In this document: one piece after another, positions 55,873-64,000 of the stretch
Layout: the number at the start of each line of letters is the position of its first letter
Numbering within the stretch: position 1 is the stretch's first letter
Assembly (NCBI RefSeq): GCF_000188015.2
Contig: NZ_AEUX02000005.1
Location: 124,001 to 188,000 of the forward strand
Direction of reading: 5' to 3'
Source of the DNA: Streptococcus ictaluri 707-05
GTDB taxonomy: Bacteria; Bacillota; Bacilli; Lactobacillales; Streptococcaceae
Length of the DNA: 64,000 nt
Translations under genes and position numbers: made by a program
Notes under the pieces: generated by a model
The model's database searches: none
The model's input: the letters and a program-made list of their open reading frames with translations, nothing else
Told to the model about the DNA's origin: nothing

Positions 55873-58194
55873 ATGAAAGAAAATATTATGACTTATTTAA
55901 AGGAGCATGGCAAATCAAATGTTAATGATTTGGCAGCTGCTTTAGATATGGCTGGGGCAAAAAAATTCCCAAGTTTAATTAAAGAAATTTCTAAAATGGA
56001 GAGTCAAAGGCTCTTGCGTTTTTCAAATGATGGGAGTTTGTCGCTAAGAAAGCCAAAAGAAAGTAAAAAAGAAATCACCATACAAGGGACATTTCGTGCT
56101 AATAAGGCAGGTTTTGGATTCTTACATGTGGATGATAACGAAGACGATATGTTTATTGGTCGCAATGATGTGGGCTATGCCATTGATGGAGACCTAGTAG
56201 AAGTCGTTGTGAAAAAACCAGCTGACCGCCTTAAAGGAAGTGCAGCTGAGGCTCGCGTGACAGGGATTGTAGAGCGTTCCTTGAAGACTGTTGTCGGAAA
56301 ATTTGTCTTAGATGACGAAAAACCTAAATATGCTGGCTATATTAAGTCAAAAAATCAAAAAGTTCAGCAAAAAATTTACATCAAAAAAGAGCCAGTTGTC
56401 TTGGATGGTACCGAAATCATTAAGGTAACTATCGATAAATACCCTACTCGTGGGCATGATTATTTTGTGGCCCATGTTCGTGATATTGTAGGGCACCAAG
56501 GTGATGTTGGTATTGATGTCTTGGAAGTTTTAGAATCCATGGATATTCATTCAGCTTTTCCAGATGAGGTGATAGCAGAAGCTGAAGCAATCGCTGATGC
56601 ACCCAGTGCTAAGGACTTGATTGGACGCGTGGATCTTCGTCAAGAGACCACCTTTACCATTGATGGCGCTGATGCTAAAGACTTAGATGATGCCATTCAC
56701 ATTAAGAGATTAGACAATGGGCATTTTGAGTTAGGTGTTCATATCGCAGATGTTTCTTATTATGTGAAAGAAGGGTCAGCTCTGGATCGTGAAGCAGTGG
56801 CGAGAGGAACCTCTGTTTATGTGACGGATCGGGTTGTGCCTATGTTACCAGAACGTTTATCGAATGGCATTTGTTCGCTTAATCCTAACGTGGACCGTTT
56901 GACCCAATCTGCGATTATGGAAATCGATGGCAAGGGACATGTGGTGGCCTATCAGATTTGTCAATCTGTGATCAAGACCCGTTTTAGGATGACATATAGT
57001 GCTGTCAATGACATGATTGCTGGCGATGAGGAAGCTTTAGAAAGCTATGCTCCCATTTTAGAATCCGTTCAACTAATGACAGCCCTTCATAAGATTTTAG
57101 AGAAAATGCGTCTTAGACGTGGTGCCCTTAACTTTGAGACCCAAGAAGCTAAAATTATCGTCAACGATAAAGGCATGCCAGTTGATATTGTTCTTCGTCA
57201 GCGAGGGATCGCTGAGCGAATGATTGAATCCTTTATGTTGGCAGCCAATGAATGTGTTGCTGAGCATTTTGCTAAGGCTAAATTACCCTTTATTTATCGT
57301 ATTCATGAAGAGCCTAAGGCTGAAAAAGTTCAAAAGTTTATAGATTATGCTAGTATCTTTGGGATTAAAATCCAAGGAACAGCTAATAAGGTCTCTCAAG
57401 AAGCCTTACAAGAAGTTATGGCAAAAATAGCAGACCAGCCAGGTTCTGAGGTTTTAAGCATGATGCTTTTACGCTCCATGCAGCAAGCTAGATATTCAGA
57501 GCATAATCATGGCCATTATGGATTGGCTGCTGATTATTATACGCACTTTACCAGTCCGATTCGTCGTTACCCTGATTTATTGGTGCATCGTATGATTCGT
57601 GATTATCAGCAAGTGACCCAAGAAAAAATGGATCACTATGCCAGTCGTATTCCTGAATTAGCGTCATCTTCTTCTCAATTAGAACGCCGAGCTATTGATG
57701 CTGAGCGTATGGTCGAAGCCATGAAGAAAGCTGAATATATGGAAGAATATGTTGGTGACGAATTTGAAGGCATTGTCTCTAGTGTGGTGAAATTTGGTCT
57801 CTTTGTCGAGTTACCAAATACCATTGAGGGATTGGTTCACGTGACCAGTCTACCAGAATATTTCCATTACAATGAGCGCACCATGACTTTACAAGGCGAA
57901 AAATCAGGGATAGTCTTTAAGGTCGGTCAGGCCATTCGAGTCAAATTGATTAAGTCGGATAAAGAAACTGGGGCAATTGATTTTGAATTTTTACCAAGTG
58001 ATCTTGACAGAAAAGAAAAACTTGCTAAATCAGAAAAACCAAGTCGCAGATCAAATCGTTCGTCTGGAGTAGATAACAGCAAATCATCAGGAGATAAAAA
58101 AGCAAGCTCTAAGGGTAAGGATAAGGCAAAACGGAAAGGGAAAAAACCTTTTTATAAAGAAGCTGCTAAAAAGAAAAGTCGTAAAAGGAGTTAA
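55873..58194 (+). CDS. rnr: Ribonuclease R
   Basis: A 773-residue 3'-5' exoribonuclease. Order: helix-turn-helix (1-60), cold-shock domains ([20 protein letters not shown]), RNB catalytic domain with [17 protein letters not shown]1 domain ([19 protein letters not shown], about 640-720) and a Lys/Ser-rich basic tail. It degrades structured RNA and works with SmpB/tmRNA on non-stop mRNA; smpB follows 2 bases later. Confidence 0.96.
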   Translation: MKENIMTYLKEHGKSNVNDLAAALDMAGAKKFPSLIKEISKMESQRLLRFSNDGSLSLRKPKESKKEITIQGTFRANKAGFGFLHVDDNEDDMFIGRNDVGYAIDGDLVEVVVKKPADRLKGSAAEARVTGIVERSLKTVVGKFVLDDEKPKYAGYIKSKNQKVQQKIYIKKEPVVLDGTEIIKVTIDKYPTRGHDYFVAHVRDIVGHQGDVGIDVLEVLESMDIHSAFPDEVIAEAEAIADAPSAKDLIGRVDLRQETTFTIDGADAKDLDDAIHIKRLDNGHFELGVHIADVSYYVKEGSALDREAVARGTSVYVTDRVVPMLPERLSNGICSLNPNVDRLTQSAIMEIDGKGHVVAYQICQSVIKTRFRMTYSAVNDMIAGDEEALESYAPILESVQLMTALHKILEKMRLRRGALNFETQEAKIIVNDKGMPVDIVLRQRGIAERMIESFMLAANECVAEHFAKAKLPFIYRIHEEPKAEKVQKFIDYASIFGIKIQGTANKVSQEALQEVMAKIADQPGSEVLSMMLLRSMQQARYSEHNHGHYGLAADYYTHFTSPIRRYPDLLVHRMIRDYQQVTQEKMDHYASRIPELASSSSQLERRAIDAERMVEAMKKAEYMEEYVGDEFEGIVSSVVKFGLFVELPNTIEGLVHVTSLPEYFHYNERTMTLQGEKSGIVFKVGQAIRVKLIKSDKETGAIDFEFLPSDLDRKEKLAKSEKPSRRSNRSSGVDNSKSSGDKKASSKGKDKAKRKGKKPFYKEAAKKKSRKRS

Positions 58195-58196
58195 GT

Positions 58197-58664
58197 ATGG
58201 CGAAAGGTGAAGGGAATTTACTAGCCCAAAACAAAAAAGCAAGACATGATTATCATATTGTTGATACTGTTGAAGCGGGTATTGTCTTGACCGGGACTGA
58301 AATCAAAAGTGTTAGAGCTGCACGCATTCAGCTCAAAGACGGCTTTGCTCAAATCAAAAATAATGAAGCTTGGTTAGTCAATGTCCATATTGCTCCTTTT
58401 GAACAAGGCAATATTTGGAATCAAGACCCTGAGCGTACTCGTAAATTATTACTAAAAAAACGAGAGATTCAACATCTGGCAAATGAGCTAAAGGGCAGTG
58501 GGATGACGCTTGTTCCTCTAAAGGTTTATTTAAAAGATGGTTTTGCTAAAGTTTTAATCGGTTTAGCTAAAGGGAAACATGATTATGACAAGCGTGAAAC
58601 GATTAAACGTCGAGAGCAAGAGCGCGACCTTAAAAAACAAATCAAACAATATAATGCGAGGTGA
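58197..58664 (+). CDS. smpB: SsrA-binding protein SmpB
   Basis: A 155-residue trans-translation factor. Signatures: [29 protein letters not shown] and the basic C-terminal tail [20 protein letters not shown]. Coupled to rnr (2-base gap). Confidence 0.97.
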   Translation: MAKGEGNLLAQNKKARHDYHIVDTVEAGIVLTGTEIKSVRAARIQLKDGFAQIKNNEAWLVNVHIAPFEQGNIWNQDPERTRKLLLKKREIQHLANELKGSGMTLVPLKVYLKDGFAKVLIGLAKGKHDYDKRETIKRREQERDLKKQIKQYNAR

Positions 58665-58673
58665 GTTGGCACA

Positions 58674-59315
58674 ATGATCAAAAAAGGTCAGGTGAGTCTA
58701 GTACGAACCTATGCCTATGATAGAGACTTATATACCCAGGGCTTAGAAGTATTCAGTCCAAATGAGGTCTTAATTAGCGCGGGACGTTATGGTGCTTCCA
58801 AGCTAGGTCTTTATCAACTCGATGAGGAAAGATTCGACATCAAAAAGCAGTTTCCAGAAACCATCTTTGCAGAAGGCTTGACTTTGGTGACAGATTTTTT
58901 CTGGCTACTTACCTATAAAGAGGGTCTAGCCTACGATAACAATGAGAATTGTTTGTGGATGACTAGTTGCAATGCTTATCTGCAAAAACGTGATCCACAA
59001 GACTTCAGCCTTTTAGAGACGGTTTTAGTAGCTATTGATGGAGTCCCCATCTCTATGCTTAATGAGTTAGAGTATGTGGATGGTTATCTCTATGCTAATA
59101 TTTGGCAGACGACTACCATTGTCAAGCTTTTACCTGCTAGTGGTCAAGTTGTGGCCACTTATGATCTGGGCTTCTTACTAGACCAATTGAAGCTCAATAA
59201 GGAAAACTATCCCGATTTAGATGTCTTGAATGGGATTACACACCTTTCAGACAATCGCTTTTTAGTCTCGGGGAAATTATACCCATTGATGTTAGAAGTT
59301 GTTTTGGAAGACTAA
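58674..59315 (+). CDS. Glutamine cyclotransferase-like protein, shortened
   Basis: A 213-residue homologue of the plant-type (five-blade propeller) glutaminyl cyclotransferase family, which forms N-terminal pyroglutamate. YTQGLEVF, FAEGLTL, LNELEYVDGYLYANIWQTTTI and LNGI are recognisable. Members are usually about 235-260 residues. Here LLTYKEG runs directly into LAYDNNENCLWM, so about 25 residues of one blade appear deleted, and the usual SDGS after LWM is TSCN. It may be inactive. It lies beside pcp, which removes pyroglutamate. Confidence 0.75.
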   Translation: MIKKGQVSLVRTYAYDRDLYTQGLEVFSPNEVLISAGRYGASKLGLYQLDEERFDIKKQFPETIFAEGLTLVTDFFWLLTYKEGLAYDNNENCLWMTSCNAYLQKRDPQDFSLLETVLVAIDGVPISMLNELEYVDGYLYANIWQTTTIVKLLPASGQVVATYDLGFLLDQLKLNKENYPDLDVLNGITHLSDNRFLVSGKLYPLMLEVVLED

Positions 59316-59343
59316 AAGGACTAAATCATTACTAAGGACAGCA

Positions 59344-59382
59344 AAAAAACCAATAGACTGCAAAACAGTCTATTGGTTTTTT
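59344..59382. terminator. Bidirectional terminator between the cyclotransferase-like gene and pcp
   Basis: AAAAAAACCAATAGACTG and CAGTCTATTGGTTTTTT form a stem of about 17 pairs. Confidence 0.92.
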
Positions 59383-59386
59383 ATGT

Positions 59387-60034
59387 TTAGTGAGTTTCGC
59401 CACCGATTGCTTTTAGGTCTGAGCGGTCATTGTAATCAACGATAGCTCCGATTGCAGCTTCGATACCTCGTGTAATGTCATCCAGATTCATTGCAGCAGT
59501 ATTAGGTTTGTCAACCACTTGTGCCATCATAAATGGGATATGCATGAAGCCAGCTTTGGCATTTGGCAAATGTTTATCAACCAAGTAAAGGGCTTGATAC
59601 ATCAAATGGTTACAGACAAAAGTGCCGGCAGTATTTGAAACAGAGGCTGGTAAGCCCGCTTTTTGAATAGCTGCTACCATAGCTTTGATTGGCAATGTGG
59701 AGAAGTAGGCAGCTTTGCCATCTTCACGAATTGGGGTATCAATGGGTTGATTCCCTTCATTATCTGGAATGCGCGCATCATCTTGATTGATGGCAACACG
59801 TTCTGGAGTCAGTCCTGTTCGGCCACCCGCTTGTCCAATACAAAGAACGACGTCAGGTTTGAAATCTAGTAGTTGTTTTTCAAGCACATCAGCAGACTTT
59901 TGAAAGACAGTGGGAACTTCTACCCATTTTACTTGAGCGCCATGGATAGTAGCTGGTAATTGTTTAATGGATTCTAAGGCAGGATTGATGGCTTCGCCTC
60001 CAAATGGGTCAAAACCAGTAACTAAAATTTTCAT
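59387..60034 (-). CDS. pcp: Pyrrolidone-carboxylate peptidase
   Basis: A 215-residue cysteine peptidase of family C15 that removes N-terminal pyroglutamate; the basis of the PYR test. The catalytic triad is visible: Glu78 (LTPERV), Cys141 ([10 protein letters not shown]) and His165 (GFMHIP). The start at 60034 follows GGAAAGGA; a longer in-frame start at 60052 is unlikely. Same length as the S. pyogenes enzyme. Confidence 0.96.
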   Translation of the reverse strand: MKILVTGFDPFGGEAINPALESIKQLPATIHGAQVKWVEVPTVFQKSADVLEKQLLDFKPDVVLCIGQAGGRTGLTPERVAINQDDARIPDNEGNQPIDTPIREDGKAAYFSTLPIKAMVAAIQKAGLPASVSNTAGTFVCNHLMYQALYLVDKHLPNAKAGFMHIPFMMAQVVDKPNTAAMNLDDITRGIEAAIGAIVDYNDRSDLKAIGGETH

Positions 60035-60096
60035 AGTTCTTATCCTTTCCATAGTTTTATAAGAACTAAGTCTATTGTTTTAACTTATCAAAAAAC

Positions 60097-61023
60097 TTAA
60101 TTGAAGGCAAGTAAATACATTAAAGCAATGTGAATGATGATTAAGACAAAGGCAACAGGAGCTTGTTTTTTAATGACAGCATTTTGGTCTTGAATTTCCA
60201 TCAAAGCAACTGGCAAAGCATTGAAGTTAGCTGCCATTGGAGTCAGAAGAGTTCCACAAAATCCAGCAGTCATGGCAAGGGCACTGGCTACAATAGGATC
60301 AGCTCCCAAGGCAAAGACGAAAGGCACCCCGATACCAGAAGTGATAACGGTGAAGGCTGCAAAGGCATTTCCCATAATCATTGTAAAGATAACCATACCA
60401 AGCACGTAAGCGACAACACCAAAGAACCGACTATCAGCAGGAACAATGCTACCAATCATAGAAGCGATGACATCGCCGACACCAGCTGTAGTAAAGATAG
60501 CACCTAAGGCACCTAAAAGCTGAGGTAAAATACCGCTAGTGGAGACTTGTTGGTTCATGCGATTATTTTCAGCCAGTAATGCAGAAGCTTTTTGTCTTGT
60601 GATTACTAAACAAACAAGAGTAGCTATGATGGCAGCAATTCCGATAGCACTCTTGCTGAAGTCTGGGAAGTAGAAGGCTAATAGTAAGGCAATTGTTGCC
60701 ATTAACATAACAGGAAAGAAAATCCAGCTTCCAATACGACGGGCACTTTCTTCAGCTTTTTGCTCATCAAAAGTCGGTAGCTTACCAATACGAACTTGTT
60801 TAAATAGGGTGAGCATAGCCACAACCATCACAATAAGTCCTGTGACGATATTAGGAAGAAAAGCACCACCAACAAAGGTAACCCCAAGCAGTCCCCAAAA
60901 AAGAGCTGTTCCAAGGTAGACAGGATTACTTTTGTCTTTAAAAGCACAATAAGCCGTGTGGAAGAGTTGTAATCCGATAATAACAAAAATAATTTCTAAA
61001 ACAATTGATGCCAGATTAGTCAT
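60097..61023 (-). CDS. DUF979 family integral membrane protein
   Basis: A 308-residue protein with about nine membrane segments. Shares its start codon region with the DUF969 stop (1-base overlap), so the two are co-translated. DUF969/DUF979 pairs look like the two halves of a permease and are often linked with pcp, which suggests transport of pyroglutamate or a related compound. That link is inference from gene neighbourhood. Confidence 0.83.
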   Translation of the reverse strand: MTNLASIVLEIIFVIIGLQLFHTAYCAFKDKSNPVYLGTALFWGLLGVTFVGGAFLPNIVTGLIVMVVAMLTLFKQVRIGKLPTFDEQKAEESARRIGSWIFFPVMLMATIALLLAFYFPDFSKSAIGIAAIIATLVCLVITRQKASALLAENNRMNQQVSTSGILPQLLGALGAIFTTAGVGDVIASMIGSIVPADSRFFGVVAYVLGMVIFTMIMGNAFAAFTVITSGIGVPFVFALGADPIVASALAMTAGFCGTLLTPMAANFNALPVALMEIQDQNAVIKKQAPVAFVLIIIHIALMYLLAFN

Positions 61024-61706
61024 TACTTGTCTCCTTTCTTATGCTGACGTTCCATTTTCTTCTCAAAGAGATGATTGTAGATGGCTACTACAAAAATCGT
61101 GATAATAGCAATAGCAAGAGAAGCAAAGGCGATAGCCCCTGGATTACTTTTATAGCCAAGTTGATCTAAGGTTCCGGCAATCAGCAAGACGCCACCCGCA
61201 CCAACAAAGGTATTTTGAGCAAAGAAGTTACCAAAGTTTTCATTAGCAGCTGCCATGGCTTTGATATCATCTTTTTCTTTATCAGATAAATCATCACCAA
61301 CTTTGGCTTTAGCTGCAGCTTCACCCATAGGTTGAATGAGGGGGCGCACAAATTGAGGGTGCCCTCCAAGTCTGATGGAGAAAAGTCCTGCAATTTCACG
61401 AATAATAAGGTAGAGGGTGAATAAGCGTCCAACTGTAAGAGCTTGTACTCGCTGAATCAATTGGGTAGCTCGGTGTTTAAGGCCGTAAGTTTCTGACAAG
61501 CCGATAAGAGGTAAGGTGATAAAGAAAATAGTCAGCAAACGCTGATTCGTAAATTCTCTTCCTAAAATTTCTAGAAAGTCAATAAATGAGATTCCTGAAA
61601 CTAATGCAGTCACAAGTCCTGCAATGACGACGGTAGCGATTGCGTCAAATTTAAAAATAAAGCCTAAGACAATAATCACAATACCGATTAATTTAATCCA
61701 TTCCAT
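61023..61706 (-). CDS. DUF969 family integral membrane protein
   Basis: A 227-residue protein with about five membrane segments. The start at 61706 (MEWIKLIGIVIIVLGF) follows AAAAGGAGTT; the upstream TTG reading is rejected. Conserved GLSETYGLKHRATQLIQ and RLGGHPQFVRPLIQPMGEAAA segments identify the family. It is the upstream partner of DUF979. Confidence 0.85.
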   Translation of the reverse strand: MEWIKLIGIVIIVLGFIFKFDAIATVVIAGLVTALVSGISFIDFLEILGREFTNQRLLTIFFITLPLIGLSETYGLKHRATQLIQRVQALTVGRLFTLYLIIREIAGLFSIRLGGHPQFVRPLIQPMGEAAAKAKVGDDLSDKEKDDIKAMAAANENFGNFFAQNTFVGAGGVLLIAGTLDQLGYKSNPGAIAFASLAIAIITIFVVAIYNHLFEKKMERQHKKGDK

Positions 61707-61793
61707 GATAAACTCCTTTTTTAATAATAAGAAAATTATAACATTCGAAGCTAACAATTGAAAGCTGCTTAAAAAGTAAAAAGACTAGCTATA

Positions 61794-62720
61794 CTAATCT
61801 CTTTCTTTGATAATATAGACAGGTCTTTTTTTGGTTTCTAAGAAAATTTTGGAAAGGTACTTGCCAATGATACCAAGACAAAGGAGCTGTAGTCCCCCCA
61901 TAAATAAAATGATCGAGACGGTACTGGCCCAGCCAGAAACGGGATCTCCAAATAGTAATTTACGAATCACAATAAAGCTAATGGCTAATATTGCTAGTAA
62001 AAAACTAATGGTTCCTGTCCAGGTTGCTAGTGTTAGAGGGACTTCGGAAAAATTGATAAAAGCATCTAAAGAATAGTTAAAAAGGTCCCAAAAGCGCCAG
62101 CTGCTTTTCCCATGTTGGCGTTCTCTATTTTCAAAGCTAATATAGGTAACCTTATAGCCTACCCAAGAAAAAATCCCTTTTGAAAAACGATTGACCTCTC
62201 CCAACTCTAAAATGCTATCAAGGACTTGGCGGGTCATTAGACGATAATCACGGACACCATCAACAATGTCAGTGTCTGATAACTTATTGACCAAACGGTA
62301 GAAGGACTTGGAGAAAAAAGAACGAAGGCGAGGTTCTCCTTGACGATTTTGCCTTCTTGTTCCGACCACATCATAACCTTCTTTTAAAGTAGAAAACATG
62401 AGGGGTAAGAGTTCAGGAGGATCTTGTAGATCCACATCCATAACGGTAATGTAGTTTCCTTTAGCTTCTTCTAAACCTGCTAAAATACCGGCCTCTTTTC
62501 CGAAATGGCGTGATAAGGCTAGATAATGAATATTTGAACGCTGTTTTGATAATTGTCGCAGCAGATCGAGGGTTTGATCAGTTGAGCCATCATCAATAAA
62601 AAGGTATTCAAAGGACAACTCTTTAGCCATTGCCTCTTCAATTTGTTGCATTTCCTCGAGAAAAGGAAGGATAGTCTCTTCCTCGTTAAAACAAGGAACA
62701 ATCACAGAAAGTAAGGTCAT
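61794..62720 (-). CDS. GtrB/CsbB-type membrane glycosyltransferase
   Basis: A 308-residue family 2 glycosyltransferase. The GT-A domain (1-220) has VPCFNEEETI and the metal-binding VMDVDLQDPPELLP; two C-terminal membrane helices (about 230-290) follow. Relatives move a sugar from a nucleotide donor to undecaprenyl phosphate for cell-wall or lipoteichoic acid decoration. Single gene; the acceptor is not known here. Confidence 0.87.
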   Translation of the reverse strand: MTLLSVIVPCFNEEETILPFLEEMQQIEEAMAKELSFEYLFIDDGSTDQTLDLLRQLSKQRSNIHYLALSRHFGKEAGILAGLEEAKGNYITVMDVDLQDPPELLPLMFSTLKEGYDVVGTRRQNRQGEPRLRSFFSKSFYRLVNKLSDTDIVDGVRDYRLMTRQVLDSILELGEVNRFSKGIFSWVGYKVTYISFENRERQHGKSSWRFWDLFNYSLDAFINFSEVPLTLATWTGTISFLLAILAISFIVIRKLLFGDPVSGWASTVSIILFMGGLQLLCLGIIGKYLSKIFLETKKRPVYIIKERD

Positions 62721-62811
62721 AGGCGTCCCTTTCTAGTCTTTTGACAAATTGTAACACAAAAGTTGAGATATTTCAAAAAGCTAACAAAAAGAGCGTTTAA
62801 GTACTATAAGT

Positions 62812-62845
62812 AAAAAACTGCTTGGGATAATCCCAAGCAGTTTTT
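62812..62845. terminator. Terminator after the nuclease gene
   Basis: AAAAACTGCTTGGGA and TCCCAAGCAGTTTTT: about 15 pairs with a TAA loop. On the minus strand it lies 4 bases past the nuclease stop. Confidence 0.92.
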
Positions 62846-62848
62846 GTA

Positions 62849-64000
62849 TTAGTTGATTGGCTCTGAACTAGAATGTTTTTTACCTCTGTTTAAAGCTTCT
62901 TGTTCAGTCATTTCCATGACTCTATCTAAATTTGCTGATGATGGCATATTTTCCTTTTTGTACCAGTAGACATCAGAACGCCCATTGCTTGCTACGTAAA
63001 CAGTTGTTTGAGAAGCTGCATCACTTGCTGTTTCAGCAGTTGCTTCTTCAGTCGTGTCAGCAGCATTTGTGTCTTCAGTTTCGATAAGTTCTTCAGCGTT
63101 ATCTTGGATACTTTCATTATCAGTTTCTACTGGAGCAGTTGCTTCAGCAGCGTCTACAAGAGTTGCTTCAGATAATAAGCCACCAGCTTGGTAATTGATG
63201 TTAAAGCCATTGGCAGTATTGAAAACGCGAACAGTTTCGTCAATCACGCCATCAGATGATAAGGCAGAAACAAGAACATGACGAGGGATTAATTCAGTTC
63301 CTACATAGACAGGCACTGCTTTATAGTAAACATGAACAGTAGGGTTTTTCTTGATATGGTCCATGACTTTATTTTCAATATATTGCATGCCACCTTTACG
63401 GTCGTTGTTGCCAACATTTTGAGTTCGTGTGCCAGTCACAAGATTGTTTCGGTATGGGCGACCACCTATGCTATCAGCGATTAGGTGGCTGCGGTCAAAG
63501 AGGTAACCATTACGAATTTTCCCATTACTTAAAGCGATGCTTACCATTTGGTTGTTTGGTAGACGTTTTACTTTTCTTGGGCTGTGTTTATAGTCAGCTT
63601 CTGTTGCAGCAAGACCAGTCTCTTTAAATTGGTAAGAGTACCAGCCGCTTGGGTTGTAGTCTTTTTCCCATTTCTCACGATAGCCAGCTGACATGTCAAT
63701 CATATCTTTGGTAATAATCCCGTAGGCGGTTCCAGAACGTCCATACCCATCTAAATCAGAATAATGAATTTCAGAAACTTTTACAGGTCTTGTGCTAGTT
63801 CCGCTTTTTCGATAGACTTTTTCGGTAGTTTTTTGCAACTCAGGAAAAGTTTCTTTTTGAAGATTAGCTTTTCCTTCAATGACGTAGTAATCGGGATGCT
63901 GAGCCAAACTCCAATTTTGAGAGAGCTGAGCTTCTTGAGCATAAGTAATCCTGTCGCTAGTTCCATTAATAGGAATAAATCCTAAAGATGGAACGGGAAA
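62849..64000 (-). CDS. Secreted DNA/RNA non-specific endonuclease (streptodornase type), N-terminus cut off
   Basis: The frame is open to the window edge (383 codons seen). The visible N-terminal part (ITYAQEAQLSQNWSLAQHPD) looks like the end of a signal peptide and the start of the mature protein. The nuclease core shows YLFDRSHLIADSIGGRPYRNNL with the catalytic DRSH histidine and GTRTQNVGNNDRKGGM with the metal-binding Asn. The C-terminal third is acidic and repetitive (ELIETEDTNAADTTEEATAE) followed by a short conserved tail. Such nucleases degrade neutrophil extracellular traps. No wall anchor is seen. Confidence 0.85.
   Translation of the reverse strand, partial: FPVPSLGFIPINGTSDRITYAQEAQLSQNWSLAQHPDYYVIEGKANLQKETFPELQKTTEKVYRKSGTSTRPVKVSEIHYSDLDGYGRSGTAYGIITKDMIDMSAGYREKWEKDYNPSGWYSYQFKETGLAATEADYKHSPRKVKRLPNNQMVSIALSNGKIRNGYLFDRSHLIADSIGGRPYRNNLVTGTRTQNVGNNDRKGGMQYIENKVMDHIKKNPTVHVYYKAVPVYVGTELIPRHVLVSALSSDGVIDETVRVFNTANGFNINYQAGGLLSEATLVDAAEATAPVETDNESIQDNAEELIETEDTNAADTTEEATAETASDAASQTTVYVASNGRSDVYWYKKENMPSSANLDRVMEMTEQEALNRGKKHSSSEPIN

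Noticed and set aside
1..64000. CRISPR arrays, tRNA or rRNA genes, prophage or conjugative modules
   Set aside because: No regularly spaced repeats, cas genes, tRNA-like cloverleafs, rRNA segments, integrases or phage structural genes were seen in the stretches read.

Overview
The window looks like chromosome from a pyogenic-group Streptococcus. The low-GC coding style, strong AGGAGG-type ribosome sites, and the gene order rplK-rplA, pyrH-frr-cvfB-msrA, phoH-ybeY-dgkA-era, rgg2-mutM-coaE and secG-rnr-smpB-pcp all fit. Several proteins differ enough from what I remember of S. pyogenes that I would not assign that species. The strain carries many IS elements and much gene decay.

Layout. (1) 1-5500: maltodextrin module: a LacI-type regulator cut by the window edge, a GH13 maltogenic hydrolase, binding lipoprotein, MalF-type permease and a frameshifted MalG-type permease. 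(2) 5545-9295: a LysR regulator divergent from an M20 amidohydrolase and a broken MFS exporter, with two near-identical inverted-repeat sites in the gap. (3) An IS30 element lies next to the rplK-rplA promoter. (4) 11860-23233: an ECF importer plus an ABC exporter pair (layout like the streptococcal siaD-H heme locus), then a NikA-E-type importer. Both start regions carry sequences resembling SloR/PsaR/MtsR metalloregulator boxes; three of the ten genes are broken. (5) 23375-29958: pyrH, frr, cvfB, msrA, a YozE protein, a LysM cell-wall protein and oleate hydratase. (6) 30021-36472: a UhpT/PgtP-type transporter destroyed by an IS3-family element, then phoH to era. (7) 36490-44311: a decayed bacteriocin/immunity region with small peptide genes, two CAAX-protease homologues, an IS982 element, an IS3 copy and a bacteriocin-type ABC transporter with a nonsense codon. 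(8) 44494-48755: a secreted transglutaminase-fold protein and a small membrane protein, a third IS3 copy, and an Rgg2/SHP quorum-sensing pair. The 22-codon pheromone gene is at 47753-47821 on the minus strand, and its C-terminal octapeptide DILIIVGG equals the known SHP2 pheromone. (9) 48907-55041: mutM, coaE, a multiply broken ABC transporter with a second IS982, and a HerA-like ATPase. (10) 55090-64000: a structured leader or ncRNA candidate, rpmG, secG, rnr, smpB, a shortened glutamine-cyclotransferase homologue, pcp, a DUF969/DUF979 membrane pair, a GtrB-type glycosyltransferase and a secreted nuclease running off the edge.

The most interesting parts are the Rgg2/SHP circuit, whose likely downstream operon has been separated from the pheromone promoter by an IS element; the bacteriocin remnant genes; and the tandem metalloregulator-like boxes ahead of the ECF operon. 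Broken genes are concentrated in transporters and peptide-export functions while housekeeping genes are intact, a pattern expected for a host-restricted lineage. Six of the lesions are single-base frameshifts, at least four of them in homopolymers, and need read-level confirmation.
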